DNA of 64,000 bases from Imperialibacter sp040222815 (GTDB lineage Bacteria > Bacteroidota > Bacteroidia > Cytophagales > Cyclobacteriaceae). The notes beneath the pieces are model-generated. The model saw nothing but the letters and a program-made list of their open reading frames with translations, ran no database searches and was not told the origin of the DNA. This document shows, piece after piece, positions 52,795 to 62,811 of the stretch. Each line of letters opens with the position of its first letter. Position 1 is the stretch's first letter. Where the stretch lies: the NCBI RefSeq assembly GCF_040222815.1, contig NZ_JAVKCH010000018.1, positions 62,001 to 126,000 of the forward strand, written 5' to 3'. The position numbers and the translations under genes were made by a program.

Positions 52795-54171
52795 TTAATT
52801 CACCACCACCTTCCTGCTCACCGCTTTCCTTGAGTCGGTAGCACTTAGTAAATAGACACCAGTTGATAGCAGCCCTTCGGTGTGAACGGTCATTTCATTT
52901 CCTTCGGTAGTCAACTCGTGCACCAGCTTGCCTCTCAGGTCATATATTTTCACCAGAGACTGGTTCTCGAACCCCGACAGCCGGATAGTAAGCTCGCTGG
53001 TGACCGGCATGGGAAAGAGCTGGATTTCTTCATTAGGTTTGTTCTCGGCTACGGCAGTTACATCATAGAATCTGTACATGTCGGGCATTTCGTTCCCAAA
53101 TATCGCTGCGGACGAACTTTGGAAGGCAATGAAGCTTGCTTTTGCAGCCTCGCTGCTATTGGCGTAGGGCACGTAAGGAAACGACCAGGCCGCATTGATC
53201 CAGGTAAGCACCCAGGCGATGTTTTGGGATCGGCCGGTTGGGTCTCCTGTGATGGCAGGCAATATTGTATCCAGCCAGTATCGGGCTGCATCATCTCCGT
53301 TGGAGACCCCTCCGTTGGTTCGGTTGCCAGTTTCTGTAAACACTGCTACTTTGCCGCTGGCAAATGAGTAGTCGACAATGGGCGCCAGAATGTTGCGCAA
53401 GCCCGAAACAGAAACCTCATAGGCATCTACGCCCACAATGTCCACATAGTCGTCGCCAGGGTAGTAATTGAAATCGACTGGATTGTTGGGCGACCAGGCA
53501 AAGAGCACGGTGTTCGTCCGTTCTTCTATGTATTGCTGCGTGAGCCGGTAAAGGGCCTTGTAAGTTTGCGGAGTAGTGGCTTTGCTGCCCCACCAAAACC
53601 AGCCGCCATTCATTTCGTGGAGGGGCCGGAAAACGATGGGGATGTTTTCACCATCGACCACCAGCTCGTTATTGATAATGTCAATTACTTTGTCGAGTTC
53701 TCCCAGGTACCAGTCTTTGTCGCCGTTCAGGTCATCCACAATATTGCTCACAAGGTCTTTCACATCATCCTTATATTCATAGCTGTTAGTGCCCCTGGCA
53801 CTGAGGTGCCAATCGTAAGTGATGACATAGCCTTGCTGGTAAGCCCATTTCACAGCCTCTGTGTGGTAGCGTCTTTCTCCTTCCGATTTCTCCAAATAGT
53901 AGTGAAAATCGGACCCTAATACAGCAGGGTGTGTCCCTGTCACGTCTTTACTGTCCGATGATTCCTTGTCTCCGTGGGCTGAACCAGAAGCGTAACTGAA
54001 GCTGTTGAAAAACTCCTGACCGAAAAGAAACTGGTTGCTGGCTTGTACCCTTCTTAGGTTGTCGTAGAGATAGAAGGTTTTGTCAGAAGCATCCGGATCG
54101 ACCTGACACAATGCCCGGGAACAATAAATGGATAAGCCGAGACAAAGAAGGGCTAATGGAATCAGTTTCAT
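52795..54171 (-). CDS. T9SS-exported GH26 endo-beta-mannanase (458 aa)
   Basis: A signal peptide (1-22) is followed by a glycoside hydrolase 26 (beta/alpha)8 domain with the acid/base Glu186 in FRPLHEMNGGWFWWG and the nucleophile Glu280 in VAVFTETG. GVDAYEV and WINAAW supply conserved substrate-site residues. The last about 75 residues are a T9SS type A sorting domain (LFPMPVTSELTIRL...STGVYLLSATDSRKAVSRKVVV). GH26 enzymes cut beta-1,4-mannan, some beta-1,3-xylan or glucan; the specificity here is not certain. Released or surface-bound via T9SS. No SusC/D or other glycosidases lie adjacent, so it is not in a full polysaccharide locus. Confidence 0.93.
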   Translation of the reverse strand: MKLIPLALLCLGLSIYCSRALCQVDPDASDKTFYLYDNLRRVQASNQFLFGQEFFNSFSYASGSAHGDKESSDSKDVTGTHPAVLGSDFHYYLEKSEGERRYHTEAVKWAYQQGYVITYDWHLSARGTNSYEYKDDVKDLVSNIVDDLNGDKDWYLGELDKVIDIINNELVVDGENIPIVFRPLHEMNGGWFWWGSKATTPQTYKALYRLTQQYIEERTNTVLFAWSPNNPVDFNYYPGDDYVDIVGVDAYEVSVSGLRNILAPIVDYSFASGKVAVFTETGNRTNGGVSNGDDAARYWLDTILPAITGDPTGRSQNIAWVLTWINAAWSFPYVPYANSSEAAKASFIAFQSSSAAIFGNEMPDMYRFYDVTAVAENKPNEEIQLFPMPVTSELTIRLSGFENQSLVKIYDLRGKLVHELTTEGNEMTVHTEGLLSTGVYLLSATDSRKAVSRKVVVN

Positions 54172-54283
54172 AAACCAAAGTGTTAGGAGGTAAGTTACAT
54201 ATTGTTATGTGGAATCTAAAAACGGGAAATGACAGGATGACTCGACTTTGCCTGGCAAGTCGAACAATTTCCCAATTCCTCCT

Positions 54284-54291
54284 TACCTTTG
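54284..54291 (+). promoter_or_regulatory. Candidate -7 box directly before menA
   Basis: TACCTTTG matches TAnnTTTG and ends four bases before the ATG at 54296. If functional, the menA transcript would be leaderless. A TTTG (54247-54250) lies 33 bases upstream, too far for the usual spacing. Confidence 0.35.
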
Positions 54292-54295
54292 TCGC

Positions 54296-55192
54296 ATGCA
54301 AATCAAACCGTGGATTTCGGCCTTCAGGCTCCGCACTCTTCCTTTGGCGCTTTCGGTCATCGCTATGGGCTCGTTTCTGGCTGCTGCCCACGGCCAGTTT
54401 CGCTGGTCGGTATGGTGGCTGGCGGCCCTTACCACTTTGCTGCTCCAAATTCTTTCTAACCTGGCCAATGACTACGGTGACTCCATTCATGGAGCCGACA
54501 AAGGTGACCGCAAGGGGCCAAGCAGGGCGGTACAGTCGGGGCAAATAACTTCTGCTGCCATGAAAAAGGCGATGGTGGTTACAGCGCTTTTTTCATTTGC
54601 CAGCGGCTTGGCATTGCTGTGGGTAGCCCTCGGGGCTGAGTTGAAACTGCTGCTTATTTTTCTGGGACTTGGCATATTGTGTATCCTGGCAGCCATAGGC
54701 TACACCAACGGAAAGCGACCGTATGGCTATGCCGGCCTGGGCGATATTTCTGTACTTATTTTCTTTGGCTTGGTGGGAGTGGGCGGCTCTTATTTTTTGC
54801 ACACCCAAACCATTGACTGGCCTGTACTGCTTCCGGCTTTGTCTGTTGGGTTTTTCTCTGTGGGCGTGCTCAATGTGAACAATATTCGAGACATAGAAAG
54901 TGACAAGGCGGCCGGAAAATATTCCATCCCCGTGCGTATTGGTAGGTCAAAGGCTGTTATTTACCATTGGATACTGCTAACGGCGGGCCTTTTTTGCGGC
55001 GCTATCTATGTTTTGCAAAATGCCGGGGGCTATAGCAGTTGGCTGTTTCTCGTCAGCTTGCCACTCTTCTGGAAAGTGGGGAGGGGTGTGCAAACCATAG
55101 AAGATCCAATGCAGCTCGACCCATTTTTAAAAATGATGGCTTTGAGCACAATGCTTTTTGTCATCACCTTCGGAATAGGCATTCTGATTTAA
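54296..55192 (+). CDS. menA: 1,4-dihydroxy-2-naphthoate polyprenyltransferase
   Basis: A UbiA-superfamily membrane enzyme of 298 residues with about eight or nine helices. The first Asp-rich motif NDYGDSIHGAD is near residues 57-67, the second NVNNIRDIESDKAAGK near 197-212, both typical of MenA. It attaches the polyprenyl chain to 1,4-dihydroxy-2-naphthoate in menaquinone biosynthesis. I chose the ATG at 54296 since the longer frame to 54248 adds 16 residues outside the family pattern. No other men genes are in the window. Confidence 0.93.
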   Translation: MQIKPWISAFRLRTLPLALSVIAMGSFLAAAHGQFRWSVWWLAALTTLLLQILSNLANDYGDSIHGADKGDRKGPSRAVQSGQITSAAMKKAMVVTALFSFASGLALLWVALGAELKLLLIFLGLGILCILAAIGYTNGKRPYGYAGLGDISVLIFFGLVGVGGSYFLHTQTIDWPVLLPALSVGFFSVGVLNVNNIRDIESDKAAGKYSIPVRIGRSKAVIYHWILLTAGLFCGAIYVLQNAGGYSSWLFLVSLPLFWKVGRGVQTIEDPMQLDPFLKMMALSTMLFVITFGIGILI

Positions 55193-55279
55193 ATCAGTTA
55201 CCTGTTTGTTTAAAAAGCTTAGTAAATGCTGAGGTATTTACTATTTTTAGGTTCATTCTAACATCACAATTTTTACGAC

Positions 55280-56119
55280 ATGAAGAATATCCTTGTTCCA
55301 ACCGACTTTTCAAAACAAGCCAAATATGCTTTAGACTTTGCAGCTGTCATCGCCAAAAAAGCGTCAGCTAAAATCAAACTTGTTCATGTGCTTGAAGTGC
55401 CCAGCAGCTCTTCTCTCCATGTAACCGGCGAAGTGGAAAGCGACGATCCGATGGAGAAAATATTCACCATCAAGCTGATTGAAAGCTCCGAAAGAAGATT
55501 GGCTGAGCTTGCTGCGAGCGTGTCGGGAGTAACGGTGGAAACACATATTCATTCTGGCAACCCTTTCCAGGTTTTGACCCATGAAATCAACGACAGCAAT
55601 GTTGATTTGCTGGTAATGGGAACTTCAGGCTCTTCCGGAATCGACGAGCTGACGGTTGGCTCCAATGCCGAGAAAATGGTTCGTCATGCTACCTGCCCGG
55701 TGATTACTTTAAAAAGACCCGTGACGATTGACATTAAAGACATTGTGTTTGCTTCCGATTTCACTGAAGACCAACCTGCTTTGATTGAGCAGCTTAAACT
55801 GCTTCAAACATTTTTCGGTGCCAAGCTTCATGTTGTAAAGGTGAACACCCCTCATGACTTCCATCCATCTCACGACGATATTATCGCCATGGATGCCTTC
55901 ATTAAAAAATACGGACTTGAGAACACCTCAAGAAGTATTTACAATGATTTGAATGCTGACGAAGGGATCATGCACTATGCTGGTGATATAAAGGCGGATA
56001 TGATAGCCATGGGCACCAGTGGCCGGACCGGTATTGGTCGATTCTTCCTTGGAAGTATTGCAGAGGACGTAGTTAATCATGCTGAAAGACCAGTATGGAC
56101 CTACCGCCTTCATAAATAA
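55280..56119 (+). CDS. Universal stress protein, tandem UspA domains (279 aa)
   Basis: Two UspA domains lie in tandem: residues 1-150 and 152-279. Each has the ATP-binding signature: MGTSGSSGIDELTVGS in the first and MGTSGRTGIGRFFLGS in the second. The first domain starts with NILVPTDFS, typical for the family. Double-domain Usps are common in Bacteroidota and respond to starvation or stress. It is 17 bases upstream of the SUI1-family gene, and the two may be co-transcribed. Confidence 0.93.
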   Translation: MKNILVPTDFSKQAKYALDFAAVIAKKASAKIKLVHVLEVPSSSSLHVTGEVESDDPMEKIFTIKLIESSERRLAELAASVSGVTVETHIHSGNPFQVLTHEINDSNVDLLVMGTSGSSGIDELTVGSNAEKMVRHATCPVITLKRPVTIDIKDIVFASDFTEDQPALIEQLKLLQTFFGAKLHVVKVNTPHDFHPSHDDIIAMDAFIKKYGLENTSRSIYNDLNADEGIMHYAGDIKADMIAMGTSGRTGIGRFFLGSIAEDVVNHAERPVWTYRLHK

Positions 56120-56136
56120 TAAAGAAGGTTTAGTTC

Positions 56137-56481
56137 ATGTCGAAAAAAAACAGTCATAAGGATAGGGTGGGCATTGTGTACTCCACTGCGTCGGACTTTG
56201 ATTATACCACAGATCAGGAGGAAGAGGCGGATACACTGCCTGCTAATCAGCAGGTGCTGAAAATTTTTTATGAGAACAAGGGCCGGGGAGGCAAGCAGGT
56301 CACGCTTGTGAAGAACTTCATTGGAACCAATGCTGACCTGGAGACACTTGGTAAAAAATTGAAAGCCCACTGTGGCACTGGCGGCAGTGTGAAAGATGGC
56401 GAGATTTTGATTCAGGGAGATTTAAGGCCCAAGGTTGCTGAGTTTCTCAGGAAGCAGGGCTATCAGGTGAAAGGAGCATAG
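56137..56481 (+). CDS. SUI1/eIF1-like translation factor (YciH type, 114 aa)
   Basis: An unstructured N-terminus of about 35 residues leads into the SUI1 domain: ENKGRGGKQVTLVKNFIG (about 46-63), then GTGGSVKDGEILIQGD and LRPKVAEFLRKQGY. YciH-type proteins bind the small ribosomal subunit and influence initiation-site selection under stress. Association with the universal stress gene just upstream agrees with such a role. A strong terminator follows. Confidence 0.93.
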   Translation: MSKKNSHKDRVGIVYSTASDFDYTTDQEEEADTLPANQQVLKIFYENKGRGGKQVTLVKNFIGTNADLETLGKKLKAHCGTGGSVKDGEILIQGDLRPKVAEFLRKQGYQVKGA

Positions 56482-56512
56482 AGCTATTGCTTAAAATAAG
56501 TCGTAAAACATA

Positions 56513-56541
56513 AAAACCCCGGCACACAATGCCGGGGTTTT
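56513..56541. terminator. Bidirectional rho-independent terminator
   Basis: AAAACCCCGGCA (56513-56524) pairs perfectly over 12 bases with TGCCGGGGTTTT (56530-56541) around CACAA. The A and T tracts on the two sides make it effective for the SUI1 gene on the plus strand and for the giant surface-protein gene converging from the right. Confidence 0.9.
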
Positions 56542-56654
56542 ACTTTTCCCTGAGAGGGAATTTGATCGCATAAACCAGTGAGCCATCGACCAGATGGCCG
56601 GTTTACTGATGAAAGGGACTTATGCTGCCATGCCCTTTCGTTGTCGTTGTGGAA

Positions 56655-59600
56655 TTACTCTTTGATGATTCTGTAGGATTTTATTTTCCCTTCGGTTGAG
56701 ACTTGCAGCACATACACCCCTGCGGTTAAGCCAGTCAAACTGATAGATTCGACTTCATAGATACTACTGCTGACCTGATTGATGATGGCGCCGTTGAGAG
56801 TTACCAGTTGAAGGCTGCTGCCTTTGGATAGCCCCGCCACTTTTATTTGCTCAGTTGCAGGGTTGGGGTAAACGGTGACGTTGGCGAAGGCTTCGGCAAT
56901 ACCTGTTTTTGTCCCTTCTTTAACTGTTACCCTAGCCGTCCATTCTTGTGTGCTGCCATCCTCAGCCGTAACGATGTACACAACTGCTGATGAAAAATCC
57001 TGGGCCACTTCACTACCAGGGCTTATCGAGGCATTGTCTGACACGGTAATCGCAGGACTAAGGTTACTGACGTCAGTGCCAGCTTCCACCTCCACAGTCA
57101 CGGTGTGATCCGTGGTATTAATTAGTGCATCACCTGTTTGTTCGTGAAGCGAAAAGCTGATGATGTCCTTAGCGGCGCTTAAAGGTTCAGTGGCTGGAGC
57201 TACTGTCACGGTTGCTGTCCACTCCTGGCTACTGCCGTCTTCGGCCGTCACCGTGTAGACCACGGCACTCGTGAAATCCTTAGGGGCACCACTTGCAGGA
57301 CTGATAGAAGCAGCAGCTGAAGTGGTAATGGTAGGGGTAAGGCTGGTTATATTGGTGCCAGCAACTACTTCGATGGCCACGGTATGTGTAGTAGCGTCAA
57401 TCACTGCTGGCCCGGTTTCTTCCGGCAGCGAGAAGGTGAGGATGTCCCTGGCACTGCTCAATGGCGCAGGCTCAACTGTTACCGTGACTGTCCATTCCTG
57501 GGTGGCACCATTCCCGGCAGTTACCGTGTAGGTGACTGGAGCAGAAAAATCTTGTGCTGCACCACTCGCCGGACTAATTGTCGCCTGATTCGAAACAGTA
57601 ATGGTGGGGGCAAGCACTGTGGCATTGGTACCAGTGGCAACAGTCACCGATACGCTATGATTTTCTGCGTCGATCACTGCATCACCAGTTTGCTCGGCCA
57701 ACACGAAGGTCAGAATATCGGTGGCGGAATTCATAGCAGACGTTACTGTTACAGTCCACTCCTGCGTGCTACCGTCGCCAGCGGTTACGGTATAAACGAC
57801 AGCAGAAGAAAAGTCGACAGCGGCCTCATTTGTTGGGTCAATGGTTGCCTGCTCGGAAACCGTAATGGTTGGAGTAAGGGCGGTCAGGTCGGTGCCGTAA
57901 GGGACTCCAATGGCTACCGTATGGTCTGTTGCGCTGATCGTTGCGTCGCCTGTTTGCTCAGCCAGCACGAAGGTCAGGATATCGGTGGCTGAATTCATAG
58001 CGGGCGTTACTGTTACTATCCACTCCTGAGTGCTACCGTCGCCGGCAGTCACTGTATAAACGACCGCAGAAGAAAAGTCGACCGTGCTTTCACTTGTTGG
58101 CGCAAGAGTTGCCTGGTCGGAAACGGTGATGGTTGGTGTAAGCGCCGTAAGATCTGTGGCATAAGGAACACCTATCCCTACCGTATGATTTTCGGAATCG
58201 ATCACAGCGTCACCTGTTTGCTCTGCCAATATGAAGGTGAGGATGTCGCTGGCTTTATTGGGAGCGATGGTAACTGTCACCGTCCACTCCTGCGTATCTC
58301 CGTTTTCGGCAGTGACAACGTACCCTACAGGATTGGTGAAGTCTTGTTCAATACCGCTTTCAGGATCAATACTGGCTTCCTCGGAGATAGTGATGGTTGG
58401 TGTGAGCGCAGCAAGACTGGTGCCGTAAGCGACCTCTATTGCCACCGTGTGGTTGGTTATACTAATTACCGCATCTCCAGTTTGTTCAACAAGGGCAAAT
58501 GAAAGGATATCAGTGCCCGTGTTTGGAGCCTCTGTGACAGTTATCGTCCATTCCTGTGGAGTGCCATCTTCGGAAGTTACAGTGAAGACTGTAGGTAAAG
58601 AAAGATCAACACTAGTGCCGCTGGCGGGGCTCACGGTTGCGCCGAAACTCATAGTTACAGTAGGAATAAGCGTTGATAAATTGGTACCCAGTGCAACCTC
58701 GATGGTCACTGTATGATTTTCTGAATCAATCAGGGCATCGCCTGTTTGCTCGTCGAGTTCAAACGCCAGGATGTCGTTTGCTGATGATAGCACCCGCAGG
58801 ACAGTGACTGTCCATGCCTGTGTGCTGAGATCTTCGGCGGTGACTGTGTAGGTAACAGGGGCGGAAAAGTCCTGAACAGCTCCGCTTGCGGGCGTTACAG
58901 TTGCTCCGTATGATACGGCCACGGTGGGAGTTAGAGCAGTCACATCCACTTCTGTTGGAACTTCCAGGGTCACTGTGTGGGCAGTGCTATTGATAATGGC
59001 GTTGTTGAGCTGGTCTTCCAGTTCGAACGTAACAATGTTTGCTTCCGGGCAAGTCTCAAAAACCTCGATAGTAATGAAAGCGCAAATACCCTGATCGGCG
59101 CAGCCGCCTTCACCTCTCACGTAGTAGGTAGTTGTGCTTGTTGGACTTACCTCAACAGAGGCACCCGAGCCTACGAATGTGCCATTGCAGTCTCCAGCAT
59201 ACCATTCCCAGGAAGTAGCGCCATTCAATACTGCGTCGCCTACGGAGAGTGTTACGGTTGTTCCCTGGCAAATTTCCGCATCAGATGCAGTTATCTCCGG
59301 TAAATCTGGATTTTCGCAAAGACTAAATAGGTAAGCTGAACCAGCACTACTAAGAAAGTTTAAGCCTTCTGCATCTTCTGAATCACGTTCTGAGGTTATC
59401 AATGCGAACTGTCCGTCTACCGCTATCACACCACCAAAATCGTCATTTGAAGTACCATCCGACGAAGTTAAGGTGCCAGTTGTTACCCATTCACCCTCGC
59501 TATTTTTACTGTAGATAAAAACGGCAGGTAGGTCCACAGACTCCTCCATTCGTTCAGCTGATATCATCAGCGTTTCATTTTCAATGGCCACACTACGCCC

Positions 59601-62600
59601 AAAATATTGTTCTTCAAATGGTGTTGAAAACAATATTGTTTGGGACTGCTCCCAAACCCCTCCTGCCGATCGTGAAAAAACGTAGACTGCTCCGGCATCT
59701 GATGTTGATTCATCAAAACCTTTATTTTCGTCAGTCATGACAATGGTTTCTCCACTCATGGTGATTGCATAGCCTGCGTAGTCGTATTCTTCACCCTCGG
59801 CTGCAGTGAGTTTTTGAACTTCTACCCAAACCCCGCTTTCGTTCCTTTCAAATACATAGATAGCGCCTGTGCTCTCAATTTCGGTGATTCCATCGGTATC
59901 CAGGCTGTAGCTTTCAGGAGCTCCGATCGCCAGGTAATCACCTGAAATAGCTGCCGACTCACCAAAATAGTACCCTCGGGTGCCCCTGTCACTGGCAACA
60001 ATTTTTTGCACTTCAATCCATTCTCCTGATTCATTCCTTTCAAAAACGTAGGCAGCACCTGCATCATCTGCATAGTTCATCCCGTTTTCGTCGTAGTATT
60101 CATACAATGCTGTAACCACCAGCCGTTCGCCTGAGATGGCAACTGCAGTACCAAATTCTACGCCTTCGTCTTGTCCATCCGAAGGAACAAGCTTGTTAAT
60201 CAGTTCCCATGTGCCGCTTGCGTTTCGCTCATATACATAAGCTGCACCGTCTGAATTTCCGGTTGTTTGATCCTCGTCGTTTGGCACCCCAACTACTGCA
60301 TAGTTTCCGGAAATGCTCACGCTGTAGCCAAAAAACAAATACCCGGTACGAATCGGAGCCACTAGTTTTTGCACCTGCTCCCAGGTGCCATTTTCCTGCT
60401 TTTCAAATATATAAGCAGCACCTGCGCCATTTACATAGTTGGCACCGTTCTCGTCAAAGTCACTATTAGTTGACCCAACGATGGCATAATTTCCTGAAAT
60501 AGCTCCTGCCCCTCCAAAATTATCACCTGTGCGTCTGTCGCTTGCCACAATTTTTTGTAGCTGGCTGCCAGAGATGCCCTGAGCACCAGCAGAGAAATCT
60601 TTTATGGCAATGGTAAAAGCCTCTTCGGTGAAGTTTGCCCCATTGTCCGTTGACCGAATTCTAACAGAATAGCTTGAGCCCATGTTAAAATCGAAACTCT
60701 TTTTACTGATCAGTTTATCGCCGCTGATATCGAAGAGGGAATTGTTAGCGTCGCCCGCCCCGCTTGCAAGCGTATAGGTGTGCTCATCACCAGCATCTAA
60801 ATCTTCTGTGCTGAGCAAGCCAACGGTTGTCCCGGCAGGAGCCCCCTCATCCAGGCTTAAGTTGTCAATGCTGATGGCAGACGGTGTTTCATCAGGGAGG
60901 TCGTTTACGCTGATGGTAAAGACTTTCTCGAAAGTCCCGCCATAAGCCACCTGGTCGTCAGTTCGCACCCGGATCGAATAGCTGGTTTTGGTTTCGAAAT
61001 CCAGCGAAGTGTTGACTTTTAGGTTGGACCCATCGATAGTAAAGGAGCCGTTGTCGGTACTTCCTGTTCCACCAACGAGGGTGTAAACGTGAGTGTCGTC
61101 GCCATCGGCATCAGTGGTTGAAAATATTCCGATGACAGTACCTGTGGCAGTGTTCTCGTCTACATCGGCATTGCTTAGGATTATATCAGTTGGTGCGTCA
61201 TTTTTATGAACAAGTGTGACGGTCCAGGTATCTGTCGTCACGCCGTCTTCTGCTGTTACTGTATAGGTCACCGGTGAGGTGAAGTTTCTTGTTACACCGG
61301 TAAGTGGGCTAATCGTAGCGCCGTAATAGGTAGTTATAGTGGGCGTTACGGCACTAAGATTTGTAGCTGTGGTTACCTCCTGAAACACCGTGGAATTTGA
61401 ATTATCGATAATGGCGTACTCATACTGGCCGGCATGGCTGAAAGTTAGGATATCAGCCACCATATTGGGTGCCTCAAATGCTCCTTTGCTGGGCCGGGCC
61501 GGATGACGGGTTGTGCCTTCTATGTCTTCTGTGACCGTCGTGATAAAGCTGGAACGGAAGTCTGGATTAGTAAGCGATGCACCTGCCAGCGACAGGTCGC
61601 CATTTACCGCATCTGTAAAGCTGGGCTCTGCAAATGTCGTCGTAGCGTCGTAGGCCAGGGCAGCAGCCTTATCTCCTCCGGCTGTGTTGCTATAGTATTT
61701 AATTGTGCTTACGCCGTCATCTTTTATGTAGATGTTGTTGCTCTTGGCGCTGAAGCTGCCGGCGAAAATGCCGGTTTTCCCTCCCGTGGCATCACTTTCG
61801 CTTTGAATGCTGATCAGGTTATTTTGTATTTTCCCGTTGGTCTCGCTGTAAATGGCGCCATTGTTAATGCCAACTGACGAGTTCCTCGAGCTGGTATTGC
61901 CACCGTCGAACAATATGGTGTTGTGCATCACCTCGATGTCGCCCCTGTCGGAATGAATACCAATGTTAGTTGGCATGGCAGTGCTGTGGGTAAGATGAAT
62001 ATAGTTATTGTAAGCCCGCAGGGCGTTTCGGACGTAAATAGCATATACATTGCCCGAATTGTTGGTTCTTTCGATTTTGTGGAAAAGGTTGTTCTCCACT
62101 CTGAAATTGGTGGGCCACTGAGAAACTGCTGTTGATGTCGGATACGATATAATCGCATATATATTGCCTGTTAAATCAAGTGGAGTTTCTGTAAAGAACT
62201 CGTTTCCTTCTATAGTAACATTATGCCAGTGAGCGGTGCTGGAAACGTTGTTTCCGCAGTAAATACCGTATCTGTCCACCATATTGATTTTCATGTTCTT
62301 GATGGTAATGCCATCATTCAAATATTGGATCGTGATTACCCCATTCAGCTGGATGACCCGATCTCCACTCACCGGATGTGCACCGTCGAAGATTACATTT
62401 CGCTCACCACTGAAAGTGATGTCGTGATTCAGTTCGATAAATGTTACGTCGGCCGCCGGCTTCACTGTGAGAGAATAATCCAGATAATTTGGAGGACTTG
62501 TCACGCTCAGGTCAGTTGATGATGTGTAACCTGCTTTTAATTCAAACACCACATCAGCTGTGAATGGGTTCGATGGCGAAATATCATTGAAGGCATCTTG

Positions 62601-62747
62601 AAGAGTCGTGTAGTTGCCCCCTGTTCCTACGGTATAAGTACCGCCTGTTACCTGAGCTCTGGCTTTCTGACTTGAAAAAAATGCAAATACTCCCAGCAAG
62701 GCCAGTGTGCTGAGGCACGAAGTTTTCAATTTGTAAAAGGTTTTCAT
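56655..62747 (-). CDS. Giant T9SS-exported multidomain surface protein (2030 aa)
   Basis: The signal peptide (MKTFYKLKTSCLSTLALLGVF onward) starts at the ATG 62747; the longer frame adds 28 unlikely residues. Order: right-handed beta-helix (about 30-420, YGIYCGNNV, NGAIYSETNGKIQNN); one 88-residue repeat; two cadherin-like domains (about 515-715, NADVDENTATGTVIGIFST); six FG-GAP_2/integrin-like blades (about 730-1140, GDNFGGAGAISGNYAIVGS); an Ig-like domain (PEITASDAEICQGTTVTLS); eight or nine tandem 88-residue repeats (about 1232-1950, QEWTVTVT and TPTITVS marks); and a T9SS type A sorting domain (VTVYPNPATEQIKVAGLS). Probably a calcium-dependent adhesin. Its start is preceded by tandem palindromes and a LuxR-type regulator gene. 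Confidence 0.9.
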   Translation of the reverse strand: MKTFYKLKTSCLSTLALLGVFAFFSSQKARAQVTGGTYTVGTGGNYTTLQDAFNDISPSNPFTADVVFELKAGYTSSTDLSVTSPPNYLDYSLTVKPAADVTFIELNHDITFSGERNVIFDGAHPVSGDRVIQLNGVITIQYLNDGITIKNMKINMVDRYGIYCGNNVSSTAHWHNVTIEGNEFFTETPLDLTGNIYAIISYPTSTAVSQWPTNFRVENNLFHKIERTNNSGNVYAIYVRNALRAYNNYIHLTHSTAMPTNIGIHSDRGDIEVMHNTILFDGGNTSSRNSSVGINNGAIYSETNGKIQNNLISIQSESDATGGKTGIFAGSFSAKSNNIYIKDDGVSTIKYYSNTAGGDKAAALAYDATTTFAEPSFTDAVNGDLSLAGASLTNPDFRSSFITTVTEDIEGTTRHPARPSKGAFEAPNMVADILTFSHAGQYEYAIIDNSNSTVFQEVTTATNLSAVTPTITTYYGATISPLTGVTRNFTSPVTYTVTAEDGVTTDTWTVTLVHKNDAPTDIILSNADVDENTATGTVIGIFSTTDADGDDTHVYTLVGGTGSTDNGSFTIDGSNLKVNTSLDFETKTSYSIRVRTDDQVAYGGTFEKVFTISVNDLPDETPSAISIDNLSLDEGAPAGTTVGLLSTEDLDAGDEHTYTLASGAGDANNSLFDISGDKLISKKSFDFNMGSSYSVRIRSTDNGANFTEEAFTIAIKDFSAGAQGISGSQLQKIVASDRRTGDNFGGAGAISGNYAIVGSTNSDFDENGANYVNGAGAAYIFEKQENGTWEQVQKLVAPIRTGYLFFGYSVSISGNYAVVGVPNDEDQTTGNSDGAAYVYERNASGTWELINKLVPSDGQDEGVEFGTAVAISGERLVVTALYEYYDENGMNYADDAGAAYVFERNESGEWIEVQKIVASDRGTRGYYFGESAAISGDYLAIGAPESYSLDTDGITEIESTGAIYVFERNESGVWVEVQKLTAAEGEEYDYAGYAITMSGETIVMTDENKGFDESTSDAGAVYVFSRSAGGVWEQSQTILFSTPFEEQYFGRSVAIENETLMISAERMEESVDLPAVFIYSKNSEGEWVTTGTLTSSDGTSNDDFGGVIAVDGQFALITSERDSEDAEGLNFLSSAGSAYLFSLCENPDLPEITASDAEICQGTTVTLSVGDAVLNGATSWEWYAGDCNGTFVGSGASVEVSPTSTTTYYVRGEGGCADQGICAFITIEVFETCPEANIVTFELEDQLNNAIINSTAHTVTLEVPTEVDVTALTPTVAVSYGATVTPASGAVQDFSAPVTYTVTAEDLSTQAWTVTVLRVLSSANDILAFELDEQTGDALIDSENHTVTIEVALGTNLSTLIPTVTMSFGATVSPASGTSVDLSLPTVFTVTSEDGTPQEWTITVTEAPNTGTDILSFALVEQTGDAVISITNHTVAIEVAYGTSLAALTPTITISEEASIDPESGIEQDFTNPVGYVVTAENGDTQEWTVTVTIAPNKASDILTFILAEQTGDAVIDSENHTVGIGVPYATDLTALTPTITVSDQATLAPTSESTVDFSSAVVYTVTAGDGSTQEWIVTVTPAMNSATDILTFVLAEQTGDATISATDHTVAIGVPYGTDLTALTPTITVSEQATIDPTNEAAVDFSSAVVYTVTAGDGSTQEWTVTVTSAMNSATDILTFVLAEQTGDAVIDAENHSVSVTVATGTNATVLAPTITVSNQATISPASGAAQDFSAPVTYTVTAGNGATQEWTVTVTVEPAPLSSARDILTFSLPEETGPAVIDATTHTVAIEVVAGTNITSLTPTITTSAAASISPASGAPKDFTSAVVYTVTAEDGSSQEWTATVTVAPATEPLSAAKDIISFSLHEQTGDALINTTDHTVTVEVEAGTDVSNLSPAITVSDNASISPGSEVAQDFSSAVVYIVTAEDGSTQEWTARVTVKEGTKTGIAEAFANVTVYPNPATEQIKVAGLSKGSSLQLVTLNGAIINQVSSSIYEVESISLTGLTAGVYVLQVSTEGKIKSYRIIKE

Positions 62748-62811
62748 GGCATAAAGGTTTTTGCGATTTATGCCAATGAAGTTGCGCCCAATACAGAAGA
62801 AAAGGCCTATC

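Noticed and set aside
54083..54544. Minus-strand open frame of 153 codons upstream of the GH26 gene
   Set aside because: It overlaps both the GH26 signal peptide and menA in the wrong frame and has a basic, protein-unlike composition.
57384..57992. Plus-strand open frame of 202 codons inside the giant surface-protein gene
   Set aside because: Mirror frame of the 88-residue repeats; repeats itself with their period and has no independent features.
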